A stretch of DNA of 64,000 bases from Streptomyces lienomycini. Lineage in GTDB: Bacteria > Actinomycetota > Actinomycetes > Streptomycetales > Streptomycetaceae. The stretch lies in NCBI RefSeq assembly GCF_027947595.1, contig NZ_CP116257.1:1736001-1800000 (forward strand). Reading direction: 5' to 3'. Shown in pieces: positions 27,282 to 39,930 of the stretch. The notes beneath the pieces were generated by a model. The model made no database searches. It was not told where the DNA came from and saw only the letters and a list, made by a program, of their open reading frames with translations. The translations under genes and the position numbers were made by a program. How positions within the stretch are numbered: position 1 is the stretch's first letter; each line of letters begins with the position of its first letter.

Positions 27282-27847
27282 CCGTCATCCTCCGTCAGCA
27301 GAAACACGTGGGCCGCCCCGGCCGCCGCCACCGAGGCCAGCAACCGCGCCGACTCGCCCGACACACCGAGCAGCTCCTTGGCCCGCCGGTCGGCCACGTC
27401 CCGCTCGGCACCGGCGAGCAGGGCGAGGGCACCCTTCCGATCCCCAGGCACGGCACCGGAGTCACCGGAGTCACCGGAGTCACCGGATTCCCCGGTCCCG
27501 TTCCCCGGCCCGGCGGCCCGCGCGGAGACAGAGGCCGACACCGAGGGCGAGGCGGCCCGCGCGGCGCCGAACGCGTCCGCGTGCCGTACGACCTCCTCCC
27601 GCAGCGGCCGCAGCCGCTCGGCCAGTCCGGGATGCGCGGCCATCACCGCCGCGTACCGCTCGGCCAGTTGCTCGCTGTCCCGGGCCGCACGCGCGCGTGC
27701 CCGGTCGTCGGCCGACGGATCGGCCCCGGAGTCACCGGAGCCCGAACCGCCGGTGCAGCCCACGAGCAGGGCGGCCCCGGCCGCCGACGCGAGCAGGCTC
27801 CTTCTGCGCGGCCCTCGGGGCGGGCGCGGCAAGGGGGAAAGCGACAC
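27278..27847 (-). CDS. Putative lipoprotein co-transcribed with the ferritin-like gene
   Basis: A 189-residue protein beginning with a basic stretch RGPRRRSLLASAAGAALLVGC, a signal peptide with lipobox LVGC, so the mature protein should be a membrane-anchored lipoprotein. The rest is helical and alanine-rich with a linker of repeated SGD units (about residues 110-135). Family unknown to me; it may be a diverged ferritin-like helper of the next gene, with which it overlaps by four bases. GTG at 27847 was chosen because GAGG lies nine bases upstream and the signal peptide follows. It is divergent from rimP; the 240-bp gap 27848-28087 must hold both promoters. Confidence 0.6.
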   Translation of the reverse strand: MSLSPLPRPPRGPRRRSLLASAAGAALLVGCTGGSGSGDSGADPSADDRARARAARDSEQLAERYAAVMAAHPGLAERLRPLREEVVRHADAFGAARAASPSVSASVSARAAGPGNGTGESGDSGDSGDSGAVPGDRKGALALLAGAERDVADRRAKELLGVSGESARLLASVAAAGAAHVFLLTEDDG

Positions 27848-28087
27848 GGCAGACGTCCTCGACAGGCTCGTACGGAAGCGACGGCAAAGCGACGGCGGAG
27901 CGACGGGCGACGCGGCGGGAACCCGCGGTGCGGCCTGCCCGTGATCACGGTACCCGTGCCCGGCCCGGGCACCACTCATCGGCACCGCCGGACCGGGGTG
28001 GACCGCAACACCCCCCGCGACCGGATACCCTTTGACCAGACACGCGCACCGTCCCACAACAGCACACGCGGCCGAGGAGTCACCCGG

Positions 28088-28630
28088 ATGAGCACCACCC
28101 AGAGCGAGAGGCTGCGAGAGCTGCTGGAGCCGCTCGTCGCCTCCCAGGGACTGGACCTCGAAGAGCTCGCGGTGGACTCGGTCGGCCGCAGGCGCGTGCT
28201 GCGCGTGGTCGTCGACTCCGACACCGGCGCGGACCTGGACCGGATCGCCGATGTGAGCCGCGCGCTCTCGGCGAAGCTCGACGAGAGCGACGCGATGGGC
28301 GAGGCCGAGTACACCCTCGAGGTCGGCACCCCGGGCGCGGAGCGCTCCCTCAGCGAACACCGTCACTACGTGCGCGCGACGGACCGCCTGGTGCGGTTCC
28401 AGCTGCACGAGGGCGGCGAACTCGTCGCCCGCATCCTCGGCGTGGACGAGGACGGACTCGACCTCGAGGTACCGGGGGTCAAGGGCCGCAAGGCCACCAC
28501 GCGCAGAGTCTCCTTCGGCGACATCGACAAGGCACGCGTCCAGGTCGAGTTCAACCGCAAGGACCCCAAGGACAGCGACACCAAGAGCGACACCAAGAGC
28601 GACAACAAGACGGAAGAGGAGGAGGCGTAG
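28088..28630 (+). CDS. rimP: Ribosome maturation factor RimP
   Basis: A 180-residue protein for late 30S assembly. The N-terminal domain carries [30 protein letters not shown], and the [12 protein letters not shown] motif is characteristic; a C-terminal SH3-like domain follows. The tail is an acidic repeat with [11 protein letters not shown] and a run of glutamates, longer than in most bacteria. ATG at 28088 follows GAGGAG by nine bases. It is first gene of the rimP-nusA-ylxR-infB operon and ends two bases before nusA. Confidence 0.93.
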   Translation: MSTTQSERLRELLEPLVASQGLDLEELAVDSVGRRRVLRVVVDSDTGADLDRIADVSRALSAKLDESDAMGEAEYTLEVGTPGAERSLSEHRHYVRATDRLVRFQLHEGGELVARILGVDEDGLDLEVPGVKGRKATTRRVSFGDIDKARVQVEFNRKDPKDSDTKSDTKSDNKTEEEEA

Positions 28631-28632
28631 CC

Positions 28633-29685
28633 GTGGACATCGACATGAGCGCCCTGCGGGGCTTGGTCCGGGAGAAGGAGATCTCCTTCGACCTGCTGGT
28701 CGGGGCGATCGAGTCGGCCCTCCTCATCGCCTACCACCGCACCGAGGGAAGCCGCCGGCACGCGCGCGTGGAGCTCGACCGGAACACCGGGCATGTGACC
28801 GTGTGGGCGAAGGAGGACCCCGACGACCTCGAGGAGGGCCAGGCGGCCCGCGAGTTCGACGACACCCCGTCCGACTTCGGCCGCATCGCCGCCACCACCG
28901 CCAAGCAGGTCATCCTGCAGCGGCTGCGCGACGCCGAGGACGACGCCACGCTCGGCGAGTACGCCGGCCGTGAGGGCGACATCGTCACCGGCGTGGTGCA
29001 GCAGGGCCGCGACCCGAAGAACGTGCTGGTCGACATCGGCAAGCTGGAGGCCATCCTGCCGGTGCAGGAGCAGGTCCCCGGGGAGACCTACCCGCACGGC
29101 ACGCGCCTGCGCTCGTACGTCGTCCGGGTGGCCAAGGGCGTACGCGGCCCCTCCGTGACGCTCTCCCGCACCCACCCGAACCTGGTGAAGAAGCTGTTCG
29201 CCCTCGAGGTGCCGGAGATCGCCGACGGGTCCGTGGAGATCTCCGCGATCGCCCGCGAGGCCGGCCACCGCACCAAGATCGCGGTGCGCTCCACCCGCTC
29301 GGGCCTGAACGCCAAGGGTGCCTGCATCGGCCCCATGGGCGGCCGGGTGCGCAACGTGATGGGCGAGCTGAACGGCGAGAAGATCGACATCGTCGACTGG
29401 TCGGACGACCCGGCCGAGATGGTGGCGAACGCGCTCTCCCCGGCCCGCGTCTCCAAGGTGGAGGTCGTGGACCTGGCGGCCCGCTCCGCGCGCGTGATCG
29501 TGCCCGACTACCAGCTGTCGCTGGCCATCGGCAAGGAGGGGCAGAACGCCCGGCTCGCGGCCCGGCTGACCGGCTGGCGGATCGACATCCGCCCGGACAC
29601 CGAGCAGCCGGAGTCGGACGACCGGCCGGCGAACCGGCCGTCGAACCAGCCGTCGGAGCGTCCGTCCGGCGGCCGCGGGGAATAG
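28633..29685 (+). CDS. nusA: Transcription elongation/termination factor NusA
   Basis: A 350-residue NusA: N-terminal RNA-polymerase-binding domain (1-105), S1 domain (about 110-180, starting [12 protein letters not shown]), and two KH domains (about 190-330, with [14 protein letters not shown] and [17 protein letters not shown]). It lacks the C-terminal acidic repeats of enterobacterial NusA, as usual in actinobacteria. GTG at 28633 directly follows rimP with GAGGAGG overlapping the rimP end, so the two are coupled. Confidence 0.96.
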   Translation: MDIDMSALRGLVREKEISFDLLVGAIESALLIAYHRTEGSRRHARVELDRNTGHVTVWAKEDPDDLEEGQAAREFDDTPSDFGRIAATTAKQVILQRLRDAEDDATLGEYAGREGDIVTGVVQQGRDPKNVLVDIGKLEAILPVQEQVPGETYPHGTRLRSYVVRVAKGVRGPSVTLSRTHPNLVKKLFALEVPEIADGSVEISAIAREAGHRTKIAVRSTRSGLNAKGACIGPMGGRVRNVMGELNGEKIDIVDWSDDPAEMVANALSPARVSKVEVVDLAARSARVIVPDYQLSLAIGKEGQNARLAARLTGWRIDIRPDTEQPESDDRPANRPSNQPSERPSGGRGE

Positions 29686-29787
29686 ATCCAAGCCGCACGC
29701 CGCTGAGATCACGACAGCTTTGTGTGCGGCACGTGTTCGATTCTTACCCCGAAGGGGTGAGGTCGGTCCGGGGAGGTAGACTTAGAA

Positions 29788-30093
29788 GTGTCTGGCCGGA
29801 CACGTACCCGAGCATGCCCCGAGCGCACCTGCGTGGGGTGCCGGGAGCGAGCGGTCAAGAGCGAGCTGCTGCGCACCGTGGCGGTCGAGGGTCATTGCAC
29901 CCCTGATCCACGCGGTACGCTGCCCGGCCGGGGTGCGTACGTACACCCCGCACCGGTCTGTGTCGACCAGGCGGTGCGCCGCAAGGCGTTCCCCCGGGCG
30001 CTCCGCGTCCCGGGTCCGCTCGACGTAAAGGCGTTGCGCCACTACGTCGAGCAGGCACAAGGTTGCGACAAGGCTGCTGAAAGCAGCATGTGA
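29788..30093 (+). CDS. ylxR: YlxR-family RNA-binding/nucleoid protein
   Basis: A 101-residue protein with the RTCVGCRER signature (residues 13-21) and the GRGAYVHP motif of the YlxR/DUF448 family, found between nusA and infB in most Gram-positive bacteria. Bacillus YlxR binds nucleic acid and affects transcription of many genes; the role here is inferred from that. GTG at 29788 has GGGAGG upstream. The short gap after nusA holds a small hairpin (CTTACCCC/GGGGTGAG near 29749). Confidence 0.9.
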   Translation: MSGRTRTRACPERTCVGCRERAVKSELLRTVAVEGHCTPDPRGTLPGRGAYVHPAPVCVDQAVRRKAFPRALRVPGPLDVKALRHYVEQAQGCDKAAESSM

Positions 30094-30254
30094 GCAACGT
30101 GGTAAGGAAGACATGCCGCGCGGAACCCCGCACGGCCTGGTACCTCGCGAGTCGAAAGCAGGTCGAGATTGCGATGAGCACTCGATGAGTACGCGATGAG
30201 TACGCCCATGAACTAGCGACGGTCCGGACGCAACCCGGACCTCAGAGGAGCGAA

Positions 30255-33355
<3,101 letters not shown>

Positions 33356-33382
33356 GTACCGCGACTTCCGGGAGTGACCGGT

Positions 33383-33426
33383 CCGGGGCCGGTCGGCGGA
33401 GCACAATATCCGTCGATCGGCCCCGG
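33383..33426 (+). terminator. Hairpin between infB and the DUF503 gene
   Basis: CCGGGGCCGGTCG (33383-33395) and CGATCGGCCCCGG (33414-33426) form a 13-bp stem with one G-T pair and an 18-base loop, 28 bp after infB. The following genes are still in the conserved operon order, so it may act as a partial terminator or processing site. Confidence 0.45.
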
Positions 33427-33507
33427 CCGTTCGTTGTACGGTTCAGATGTCCCCGCCCGTGAACGGCGGGGCCATCGATCCCGGACCGGCGGGTGAACCG
33501 GTTGCAC

Positions 33508-33801
33508 ATGTATGTGGGGACGCTGTCCTTCGACCTCCTCCTCGGCGACGTACATTCGCTGAAGGAGAAGCGCTCCGTCGTCCGCCCGATCGTCGCCGAA
33601 CTCCAGCGGAAATACGCGGTGAGCGCGGCGGAGGTGGAGCACATGAACCTCCACCGCCGGGCGGTCGTCGGCCTGGCCGTGGTGTCCGGCGACGCGGGCC
33701 ACCTCAGCGACGTGCTCGACCGGTGCGAACGGCTGGTGGCCGGCCGCCCCGAGGTGGAGCTGCTGTCCGTCAGACGGCGCCTCCACGGCGACGACGACTG
33801 A
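33508..33801 (+). CDS. DUF503 (YlxP-like) protein
   Basis: A 97-residue protein starting MYVGTLSFDLLLGDVHSLKEKRS, the DUF503/YlxP signature, which accompanies infB and rbfA in Gram-positive genomes. It has a ferredoxin-like alpha/beta fold pattern and is suspected to act in ribosome assembly, but the function is not proven. The ATG at 33508 fits the family start; a GTG 15 bases upstream is also in frame. Confidence 0.85.
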   Translation: MYVGTLSFDLLLGDVHSLKEKRSVVRPIVAELQRKYAVSAAEVEHMNLHRRAVVGLAVVSGDAGHLSDVLDRCERLVAGRPEVELLSVRRRLHGDDD

Positions 33802-33882
33802 CACGACGACTGAGACGACGACTGACCAGATCGGGCAAGAGACCGGATCAGGCATAGAGAACAAGGAACGGGAGACGGACCA

Positions 33883-34347
33883 GTGGCCGACAACGCGCGG
33901 GCGAAAAGGCTGGCGGACCTCATCCGAGAGGTGGTGGCCCAGAAGCTGCAGCGCGGGATCAAGGACCCGCGGCTCGGCTCGCACGTCACCATCACGGACA
34001 CCCGGGTCACGGGCGACCTGCGGGAGGCGACCGTCTTCTACACGGTCTACGGGGACGACGAGGAGCGCAAGGCCGCCTCCGCGGGCCTGGAGAGCGCCAA
34101 GGGCATCCTGCGCTCCGAGGTCGGCAAGGCGGCGGGCGTGAAGTTCACGCCGACCCTGACCTTCGTCATGGACGCCCTGCCGGACACCGCCCGCAACATC
34201 GAGGACCTCCTCGACAAGGCGCGGCAGTCCGACGAGAAGGTGCGCGAGGCGTCCGCGGGCGCCGCGTACGCGGGCGAGGCGGACCCGTACCGCAAGCCGG
34301 ACGAGGACGACACCGAGGCCGACGAGACGGACGACACCGCTAAATGA
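33883..34347 (+). CDS. rbfA: 30S ribosome-binding factor RbfA
   Basis: A 154-residue KH-fold protein needed for 16S rRNA 5'-end processing and late 30S maturation. Family segments are RAKRLADLIREVVAQKLQRG, DPRLGSHVTITDTRVTGDL and FTPTLTFVMD. The C-terminus is an acidic extension of about 35 residues, common in actinobacteria. GTG at 33883 has GGGAGA upstream. It overlaps truB by four bases (ATGA). Confidence 0.94.
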   Translation: MADNARAKRLADLIREVVAQKLQRGIKDPRLGSHVTITDTRVTGDLREATVFYTVYGDDEERKAASAGLESAKGILRSEVGKAAGVKFTPTLTFVMDALPDTARNIEDLLDKARQSDEKVREASAGAAYAGEADPYRKPDEDDTEADETDDTAK

Positions 34348-35249
34348 GCGAGAAGCACACCACGCCCGACGGCCTTGTCATCGTCGACAAGCCGTCGGGC
34401 TTCACCTCGCACGACGTCGTCGCCAAGATGCGGGGCATCGCCCGCACCCGGCGCGTCGGGCACGCCGGCACGCTCGACCCGATGGCGACGGGCGTCCTGG
34501 TCCTCGGTGTGGAGAGGGCGACCAAGCTCCTCGGGCACCTCGCCCTCACCGAGAAGGAGTACCTGGGCACCATCAGGCTCGGGCAGACGACGCTGACCGA
34601 CGACGCCGAGGGCGAGATCACGGGGTCGCGGGACGCCTCGAAGGTCACCCGGGAAGCGATCGACGCCGGCGTCGCCAAGCTCAGCGGCGCCATCATGCAG
34701 GTGCCGTCCAAGGTCAGCGCCATCAAGATCAAGGGCGTGCGCTCCTACAAGCGGGCACGCGAGGGCGAGGAGTTCGAGATCCCCGCCCGCCCCGTCACCG
34801 TCTCCTCCTTCGCGGTGTACGACGTCCGGGACGCCGTCGCCGACGACGGCACCCCGGTGCTCGACCTGGTGGTCTCGGTGACCTGCTCCTCCGGCACCTA
34901 CATCCGGGCCCTGGCCCGCGACCTGGGCGCCGACCTCGGCGTCGGCGGGCACCTCACGGCGCTGCGCCGCACCCGCGTCGGCCCGTACAAGCTGGACGGC
35001 GCCCGGACGCTGGACCAACTCCAGGGGGACCTCACCGTCATGCCCGTCGCGGACGCGGCCGGCGCGGCCTTCCCGCGCTGGGACGTGGACACCAAGCGGG
35101 CCCGGCTGCTCACCAACGGCGTGCGGCTGGAGATGCCCGAGCAGTACGCGGGCGCCGGTGCCGTGGCCGTCTTCGACCCCGAGGGACGCCTCCTCGCGCT
35201 CGTGGAGGAGCACAGGGGCAAGGCGAAGAGCCTGGCCGTCTTCGGCTGA
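34344..35249 (+). CDS. truB: tRNA pseudouridine-55 synthase
   Basis: A 301-residue TruB that makes pseudouridine 55 in the T-loop of tRNAs. The catalytic aspartate is in GHAGTLDPMATGVL (D45); VDKPSGFTSHDVV at the start and SGTYIRALARDLG further on are also typical. A C-terminal PUA-like region follows. Start overlaps rbfA (ATGA), so both are co-translated. It ends the conserved operon. Confidence 0.95.
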   Translation: MSEKHTTPDGLVIVDKPSGFTSHDVVAKMRGIARTRRVGHAGTLDPMATGVLVLGVERATKLLGHLALTEKEYLGTIRLGQTTLTDDAEGEITGSRDASKVTREAIDAGVAKLSGAIMQVPSKVSAIKIKGVRSYKRAREGEEFEIPARPVTVSSFAVYDVRDAVADDGTPVLDLVVSVTCSSGTYIRALARDLGADLGVGGHLTALRRTRVGPYKLDGARTLDQLQGDLTVMPVADAAGAAFPRWDVDTKRARLLTNGVRLEMPEQYAGAGAVAVFDPEGRLLALVEEHRGKAKSLAVFG

Positions 35250-35271
35250 GCCGACGCGCCGTCACGTCCGC

Positions 35272-35327
35272 CCGTGGAGCGGCGATCACGGGGACTACCA
35301 CTGTCGCCGCTCCACGGTCCCCCCTCG
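35272..35327 (+). terminator. Inverted repeat after truB
   Basis: A perfect 14-bp inverted repeat, CCGTGGAGCGGCGA (35272-35285) and its complement at 35314-35327, with a 28-base loop, 22 bp after the truB stop. It probably ends the rimP-truB operon. The rest of the gap up to 35504 should hold the promoter of the next gene. Confidence 0.5.
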
Positions 35328-35504
35328 GTTCCCCCACCACCTAGGGTGTATCCAACCCACCCCTTCTGTTCACCCGTCCGGGCAGGCGCTCGGAGTGAAC
35401 CGGGGGAGTGGAAGGGGGCGCGTTCGCCAGGGACTCTGTCCTGCTGATCATCACCCGCCTACCGTCGGAGACACGGCACGGGTGCAGGGCGGGGAGGTTC
35501 GACG

Positions 35505-38500
35505 ATGGCGTCGCGGAACCGGTCCGGGGAGGCGGGCGGCAGGGCGGGGCAGCGACCCGGGGACGACTCCCGGGAAGCGCGCGGTGGACCGGGAGAGCGG
35601 GACACCGGTCCGCAGGAGTATGCGCCCGACGACGCCCTGATCGGCTTCCACGACCTCGCCGGTCGCCCCCGCGGCACCGGGTTCGTCGCCGACCACCACG
35701 GCACGGTGCTCACCAGCCACGAAGCGGTCGACGGCCTGTCCCGGCTGGTCCTGCGCACCGCCGGGGACCGCCGTCGCGTCGTGGCCGCCGCCGACGTGAC
35801 CCCCCTGCCGGACCTCGGTCTGGCCCTCGTACGCACCGAGGGCCTCGGCGTCGAGCCGCTGCCCCTCACCACCCGGGACCGCGTCGAGGCCGGCACCTAC
35901 GTCCGCATCGCCGCCGGCGGCTGGCGCGAGGCCAGGGTCCTGGGCAGCACGGACGTCACCTACACCGCGACCGACCGCTTCCATCTCCTCGGCGGCGCCC
36001 TGGAGCTGGCCGTCGGCACGTCCGGGCGGGACGCGTTGCGGCTCGGCGGCGGTGCGGCCGGCGGGCCCGTGCTCGACGTCGCGACCGGCGCCGTCCTCGG
36101 CGTCCTCGGCACCGCCCTCAGCTCCGGACACAGCGACGTCGGCTTCGCCGTACCGCTGCGCCGCGCGGCCGTGGGCCCGCTCGCCGACCTCCTCGCCGAG
36201 AACGCGGCGACCGTCCCGGCGTACGGCGCCGACCTCAACCCGGCCGGTGTGCTCGCCCTCACGGCGACCTCGGTGGCGCAGGACGGACCGCCGGGAGCGT
36301 CGGCGGGCGGCGGGAGTGGCGGCGCGGGCGGGGACCGGAGCCCGGTCACGGGACTCGCCGCCGGGCGGTACGGGGGTGCGGAGCACGGCCTCGGCGGCGG
36401 GCGGGACGGCTGCCCCGACCGTGCCGAGCCGGTCGAACGGGTCGAGGTGACCCGCCGGTTCGCCGCCTTCACCGCGAGCCGCGCCAGTGTGCTGGGCCTC
36501 GTCGGAGCGCCGGGCACCGGCCGTACGACCGAGCTGACGGCGCTCACCGCCCGCCGCTCCCGGGGCACCCGGCCGGCGCCCACGCTGTGGCTGCGCGGCG
36601 CCGACCTCCACGACGACGACAGGTCGCTGGCCGACGCGGCACGGCGGACCCTGGCCCGGGCCGCGCGCATCGTGGCCGCCTCGGACCGCTCCCGCCCCGC
36701 CGGACTCGGCGACATCACCCCCGAGCGGCTGGCCCGCCTCGCCCGCAGCGCAGGACGTCCCCTCCTGCTCCTCCTCGACAGTCCCGAAGAGATGCCGCCC
36801 CTCCTGGCCCACCGCCTGCCCGAGTGGACCGAGGGCACCGCGGCCTGGCTCCGGGAGACGGGCGCCCGGCTGGTGGTGGCCTGCCGTGCCGAGTACTGGG
36901 AGCACGCGGGAGCGGAGTTCCCGCGTGAGCTGCTGTACGGCACGGCACCCGAGGAACGCCCCTCCTTGCCGGCCGCCGCGTGGGCACCGCCCGGGCCCGG
37001 GAAGGCGACGCCCCCGAAGGCCCCGGACGCGTCCCGTCGGCGAACCGTCGACACGGGGCGGACGAGGCCGCCCCGGGCCGACACCGCACCGCCGACCGAC
37101 GACCCCGGCACCCAAGCGCGGCCACCGGGACAGACACCCGCGGCACCACGCCGGCCGGCGGCGGACTTCCGGCACGGCGCGGGAGCGCCCGCCCGTCACC
37201 CGGGATCTGCGGACCCGGTGCCGGGAGCGGGTGGCGCGGAGCGCGTGCGGCCCGGGGGAGAGGGGCCGTGGTCAGCGGGTTGGGTGGGGCCCGTGTACGG
37301 GGTGGGGGCGCCGGCCCCCGGGCCGGAGGTCGCGGGCCCGGGATCCGGAGCGGGTGGCGCGGGTGGCGCGGAGTACGCGATGCCCGGGGGAGAAGGGGCG
37401 TGGTGGTCGGTTCGCGCCGGGACCGCTCACGGACCGGCGGCCCCCTCAGGGTCGGACGCCGACGGGCTGGTGCCCGTACCGGCCGGGGCGTCGGTCGACG
37501 CGCCCGCCGGACCGTGGTCACGGACGACGATCACCTTGTGGGGGCCGTACGGCGCCCCCGCCCCCCAGGGCACCGCCCCCGGCCCCCCGCCCTGTGTCCG
37601 GCTCGGTGACCTGGCCGACGCCGAGGCCCGTCAGGCGCGTGCGCGGTACCGCGTACCCGACGGTGCCCTGGCGGACCGGGACGCTCGCCACCCCCTCACC
37701 CTCCGCCTGCTCTCGGAGGTGTACGCCGCCCTCCCCGGCGCCCCGCCCCCCGTGCCCGTCGACCGTGACGCGGTCTTCACGGCCTACCTGGACCTGATGT
37801 GCCTGCGCGTCGCCACCCGGCTGGCCCGGGAGAACGGCGTGCACGGCAGCGGCGTGAGGCGCCTCGCGGCGAAGGTCTCCGGGCAGGTCCACGAGGCGGC
37901 CCGGCGCAGTCTCGGCCCCGGGCAGGGCGGCCTGGACCGGGAGTCCTTCGAGGCGCTGTTCCCGTGGGGCCCGGCCCCGGCCCGGCTCGGCGGCGGCAGC
38001 GGCTGGGCGCCCGCCGTACTCACCGAGGGCCTCCTCGTACCCGCGGGCGACGGGTACCGCTTCGCGCACGAGGAACTCGCCGACTGGATCCAGGGCACCC
38101 ACCTCGACCTGGACGAGGCGCTGCGCGCCCTGGTCCACCGCCGTGACACCCCGCACGACACGCACACCCTCCCCGTGCCCCACCACCGCATCGGCCCCGT
38201 CGTCGAGGCCCTGCTGCTCCTGGCACGGCAACGCGGCACCCCCCAACTGGCGCTGACGCTGGAAGAGCTGGTGGGAGCCCTCGACACCGACCCGCACTCC
38301 TGGTGGGCCGCCCGGCTGCTCACCGGGGTACTGACCCGGGTGCCCGACGCGACGCCCTACACGGAGGTGCTGCGGCTGCTCGCCGACGGCATCGCGGAAC
38401 GGCGGGGCGAGGGGCAGCCCGCGGCGCGGTCGTTCGGGCCCGACTTCGGGCCCGGCTTCTGGACGGCGCTGCGGCTGCCCCGGCCCATCCGCCTGGACCT

Positions 38501-39740
38501 GCTGCGCCGCCTCGTCCTCGCCGACGGCCCGCCGCACGAGCCCGGCCCCCGCCACCTCGACACCGTCGCCGCACTGCTCACCGCCGACCCCGCGGCCGTA
38601 CAGCCGCTCCTCGTGCGCTGGTTCGACGACGAGCGGCCCCTGCCCGCCACCCCGCACGCCACCGTGGCCACGGCAGCCCAGGCGCTGCTGCACACCCACC
38701 GCCACCGCGGCCTGGACGGCCTCACCGAAGTACTCGTCGACAGCACGCACCGGCGGGCCGACGAACTGCTCGCCGTCCTGGCCGAGGAGGAGCCGTCGGC
38801 GCTCTGCCGGGCGGTGGAGCGGTGGGCCCGCGAAGAGCACCCGGCGCGGCAGGCGGCGGCGGTCGCCCACGGCCTGCGCACCGCCCCGCACGCGCGTACC
38901 GCCGCCGACCGCACCCTCCTGCGCCATGCCGCCCTGGTGCTGCTGGCGGGCCCCTCGGACAGCACCCTGCGCGGCGGCGCGCTGGCCGTGCTGATCCAGG
39001 ACCCGGGCAGCCGCGACCGTCACCTCCCCAGGGCGCTCGACCACTTCGCCGCCGGTGACCCGCACCTTCCACCGGGTGCCGTGGCCGCCGCCCTGCCGAC
39101 ACACCCCGAGCCCGTCCTCGAGGCATTCCGGGCCCGGCTGCTCGGCCCGGACGCCGGGGAGGCGCTGCGCAGCCTCGCCGACGCCACCACACCCGCGCTG
39201 GCCCGGCCGGTGGCCGCCCTCGTCGGGCGGACCGCGGCGGAGCGCCCCGAGACCGCCGGGCACCTGGCCGCCTACGCCGACCGGCGCCTCGACCGCGACC
39301 CCGCACCCCGCGCCGTACTCCTCCCCCTGATCACCGCCCTGCTGGACGACGGCCCCGAACCGGTACGGGCCGCGCTCGCCGGGGTCCTCGCCGCCGACGG
39401 GCCCACGGGAAGCGCCCCGCTCCGCCGTGAACTGCGCGAACACCTCCTCGCCCACGAGCACGAACCCGCCGTCCTGGACGCGCTGCTGCACGCGGCAGCG
39501 GCCTGCGACGGCGAGGAACAGCGCGCCCTCGTCCACCGCACCGGCCTGCTCCTCGCCCGCACCCCGGACGGCGCCACCCGTCTCGACCGTGCTCTGGTCG
39601 ACCTGGCCCGCCATGTTCCGGGCTTCGCCACCCGCCTGACCGGCTGGCTCACCGACGCGCCCCAGGACTGGGACGTACTGGTGGGCCCCAGCGCACGCCG
39701 TACGATCGAGCACCTGGCGGGCGTCCGCGTCCCCGCGTGA
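35505..39740 (+). CDS. Trypsin-like / P-loop NTPase / helical-repeat protein with degenerate protease site
   Basis: A 1411-residue protein with no signal peptide. Residues about 40-225 look like a chymotrypsin-fold protease (GTGFVADHHGTVLTSHEAV with H72; LPDLGLALV with D103), but the place of the GDSGGPV motif reads GGAAGGPV (about 183-189), so the serine is missing. A P-loop NTPase follows, with Walker A GAPGTGRTT (334-342, Arg where Lys is usual) and Walker B PLLLLLDS (419-426). After CRAEYWEHAG comes a low-complexity Pro/Gly/Ala insert (about 487-690), then more NTPase helices, and an Ala/Leu/Arg-rich helical tail (about 850-1411) resembling HEAT-type repeats. The order resembles STAND signalling/defence ATPases. 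ATG 35505 has GGGGAGG upstream. It lies between truB and ribF; function unknown. Confidence 0.75.
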   Translation: MASRNRSGEAGGRAGQRPGDDSREARGGPGERDTGPQEYAPDDALIGFHDLAGRPRGTGFVADHHGTVLTSHEAVDGLSRLVLRTAGDRRRVVAAADVTPLPDLGLALVRTEGLGVEPLPLTTRDRVEAGTYVRIAAGGWREARVLGSTDVTYTATDRFHLLGGALELAVGTSGRDALRLGGGAAGGPVLDVATGAVLGVLGTALSSGHSDVGFAVPLRRAAVGPLADLLAENAATVPAYGADLNPAGVLALTATSVAQDGPPGASAGGGSGGAGGDRSPVTGLAAGRYGGAEHGLGGGRDGCPDRAEPVERVEVTRRFAAFTASRASVLGLVGAPGTGRTTELTALTARRSRGTRPAPTLWLRGADLHDDDRSLADAARRTLARAARIVAASDRSRPAGLGDITPERLARLARSAGRPLLLLLDSPEEMPPLLAHRLPEWTEGTAAWLRETGARLVVACRAEYWEHAGAEFPRELLYGTAPEERPSLPAAAWAPPGPGKATPPKAPDASRRRTVDTGRTRPPRADTAPPTDDPGTQARPPGQTPAAPRRPAADFRHGAGAPARHPGSADPVPGAGGAERVRPGGEGPWSAGWVGPVYGVGAPAPGPEVAGPGSGAGGAGGAEYAMPGGEGAWWSVRAGTAHGPAAPSGSDADGLVPVPAGASVDAPAGPWSRTTITLWGPYGAPAPQGTAPGPPPCVRLGDLADAEARQARARYRVPDGALADRDARHPLTLRLLSEVYAALPGAPPPVPVDRDAVFTAYLDLMCLRVATRLARENGVHGSGVRRLAAKVSGQVHEAARRSLGPGQGGLDRESFEALFPWGPAPARLGGGSGWAPAVLTEGLLVPAGDGYRFAHEELADWIQGTHLDLDEALRALVHRRDTPHDTHTLPVPHHRIGPVVEALLLLARQRGTPQLALTLEELVGALDTDPHSWWAARLLTGVLTRVPDATPYTEVLRLLADGIAERRGEGQPAARSFGPDFGPGFWTALRLPRPIRLDLLRRLVLADGPPHEPGPRHLDTVAALLTADPAAVQPLLVRWFDDERPLPATPHATVATAAQALLHTHRHRGLDGLTEVLVDSTHRRADELLAVLAEEEPSALCRAVERWAREEHPARQAAAVAHGLRTAPHARTAADRTLLRHAALVLLAGPSDSTLRGGALAVLIQDPGSRDRHLPRALDHFAAGDPHLPPGAVAAALPTHPEPVLEAFRARLLGPDAGEALRSLADATTPALARPVAALVGRTAAERPETAGHLAAYADRRLDRDPAPRAVLLPLITALLDDGPEPVRAALAGVLAADGPTGSAPLRRELREHLLAHEHEPAVLDALLHAAAACDGEEQRALVHRTGLLLARTPDGATRLDRALVDLARHVPGFATRLTGWLTDAPQDWDVLVGPSARRTIEHLAGVRVPA

Positions 39741-39930
39741 ACCGGCCCCGGCCCCGACTCCGACCCGGAACCCGACCCCGCCACGACCCCGGCCCGCCCC
39801 GGCCCGCGTGCACCCGGTCACAGCACCGATACCGATGCGGGCGGGAGCCGGACGGCATGGCACCCTTAGACCTGCGTAAGGGTCACCACGGAAACCATGG
39901 AAACCACGGAAGCACCGAGGAGCGGACACA

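Noticed and set aside
36150..36480. Active secreted protease at the start of the 1411-residue protein
   Set aside because: There is no signal peptide and the serine motif has Ala in place of Ser.
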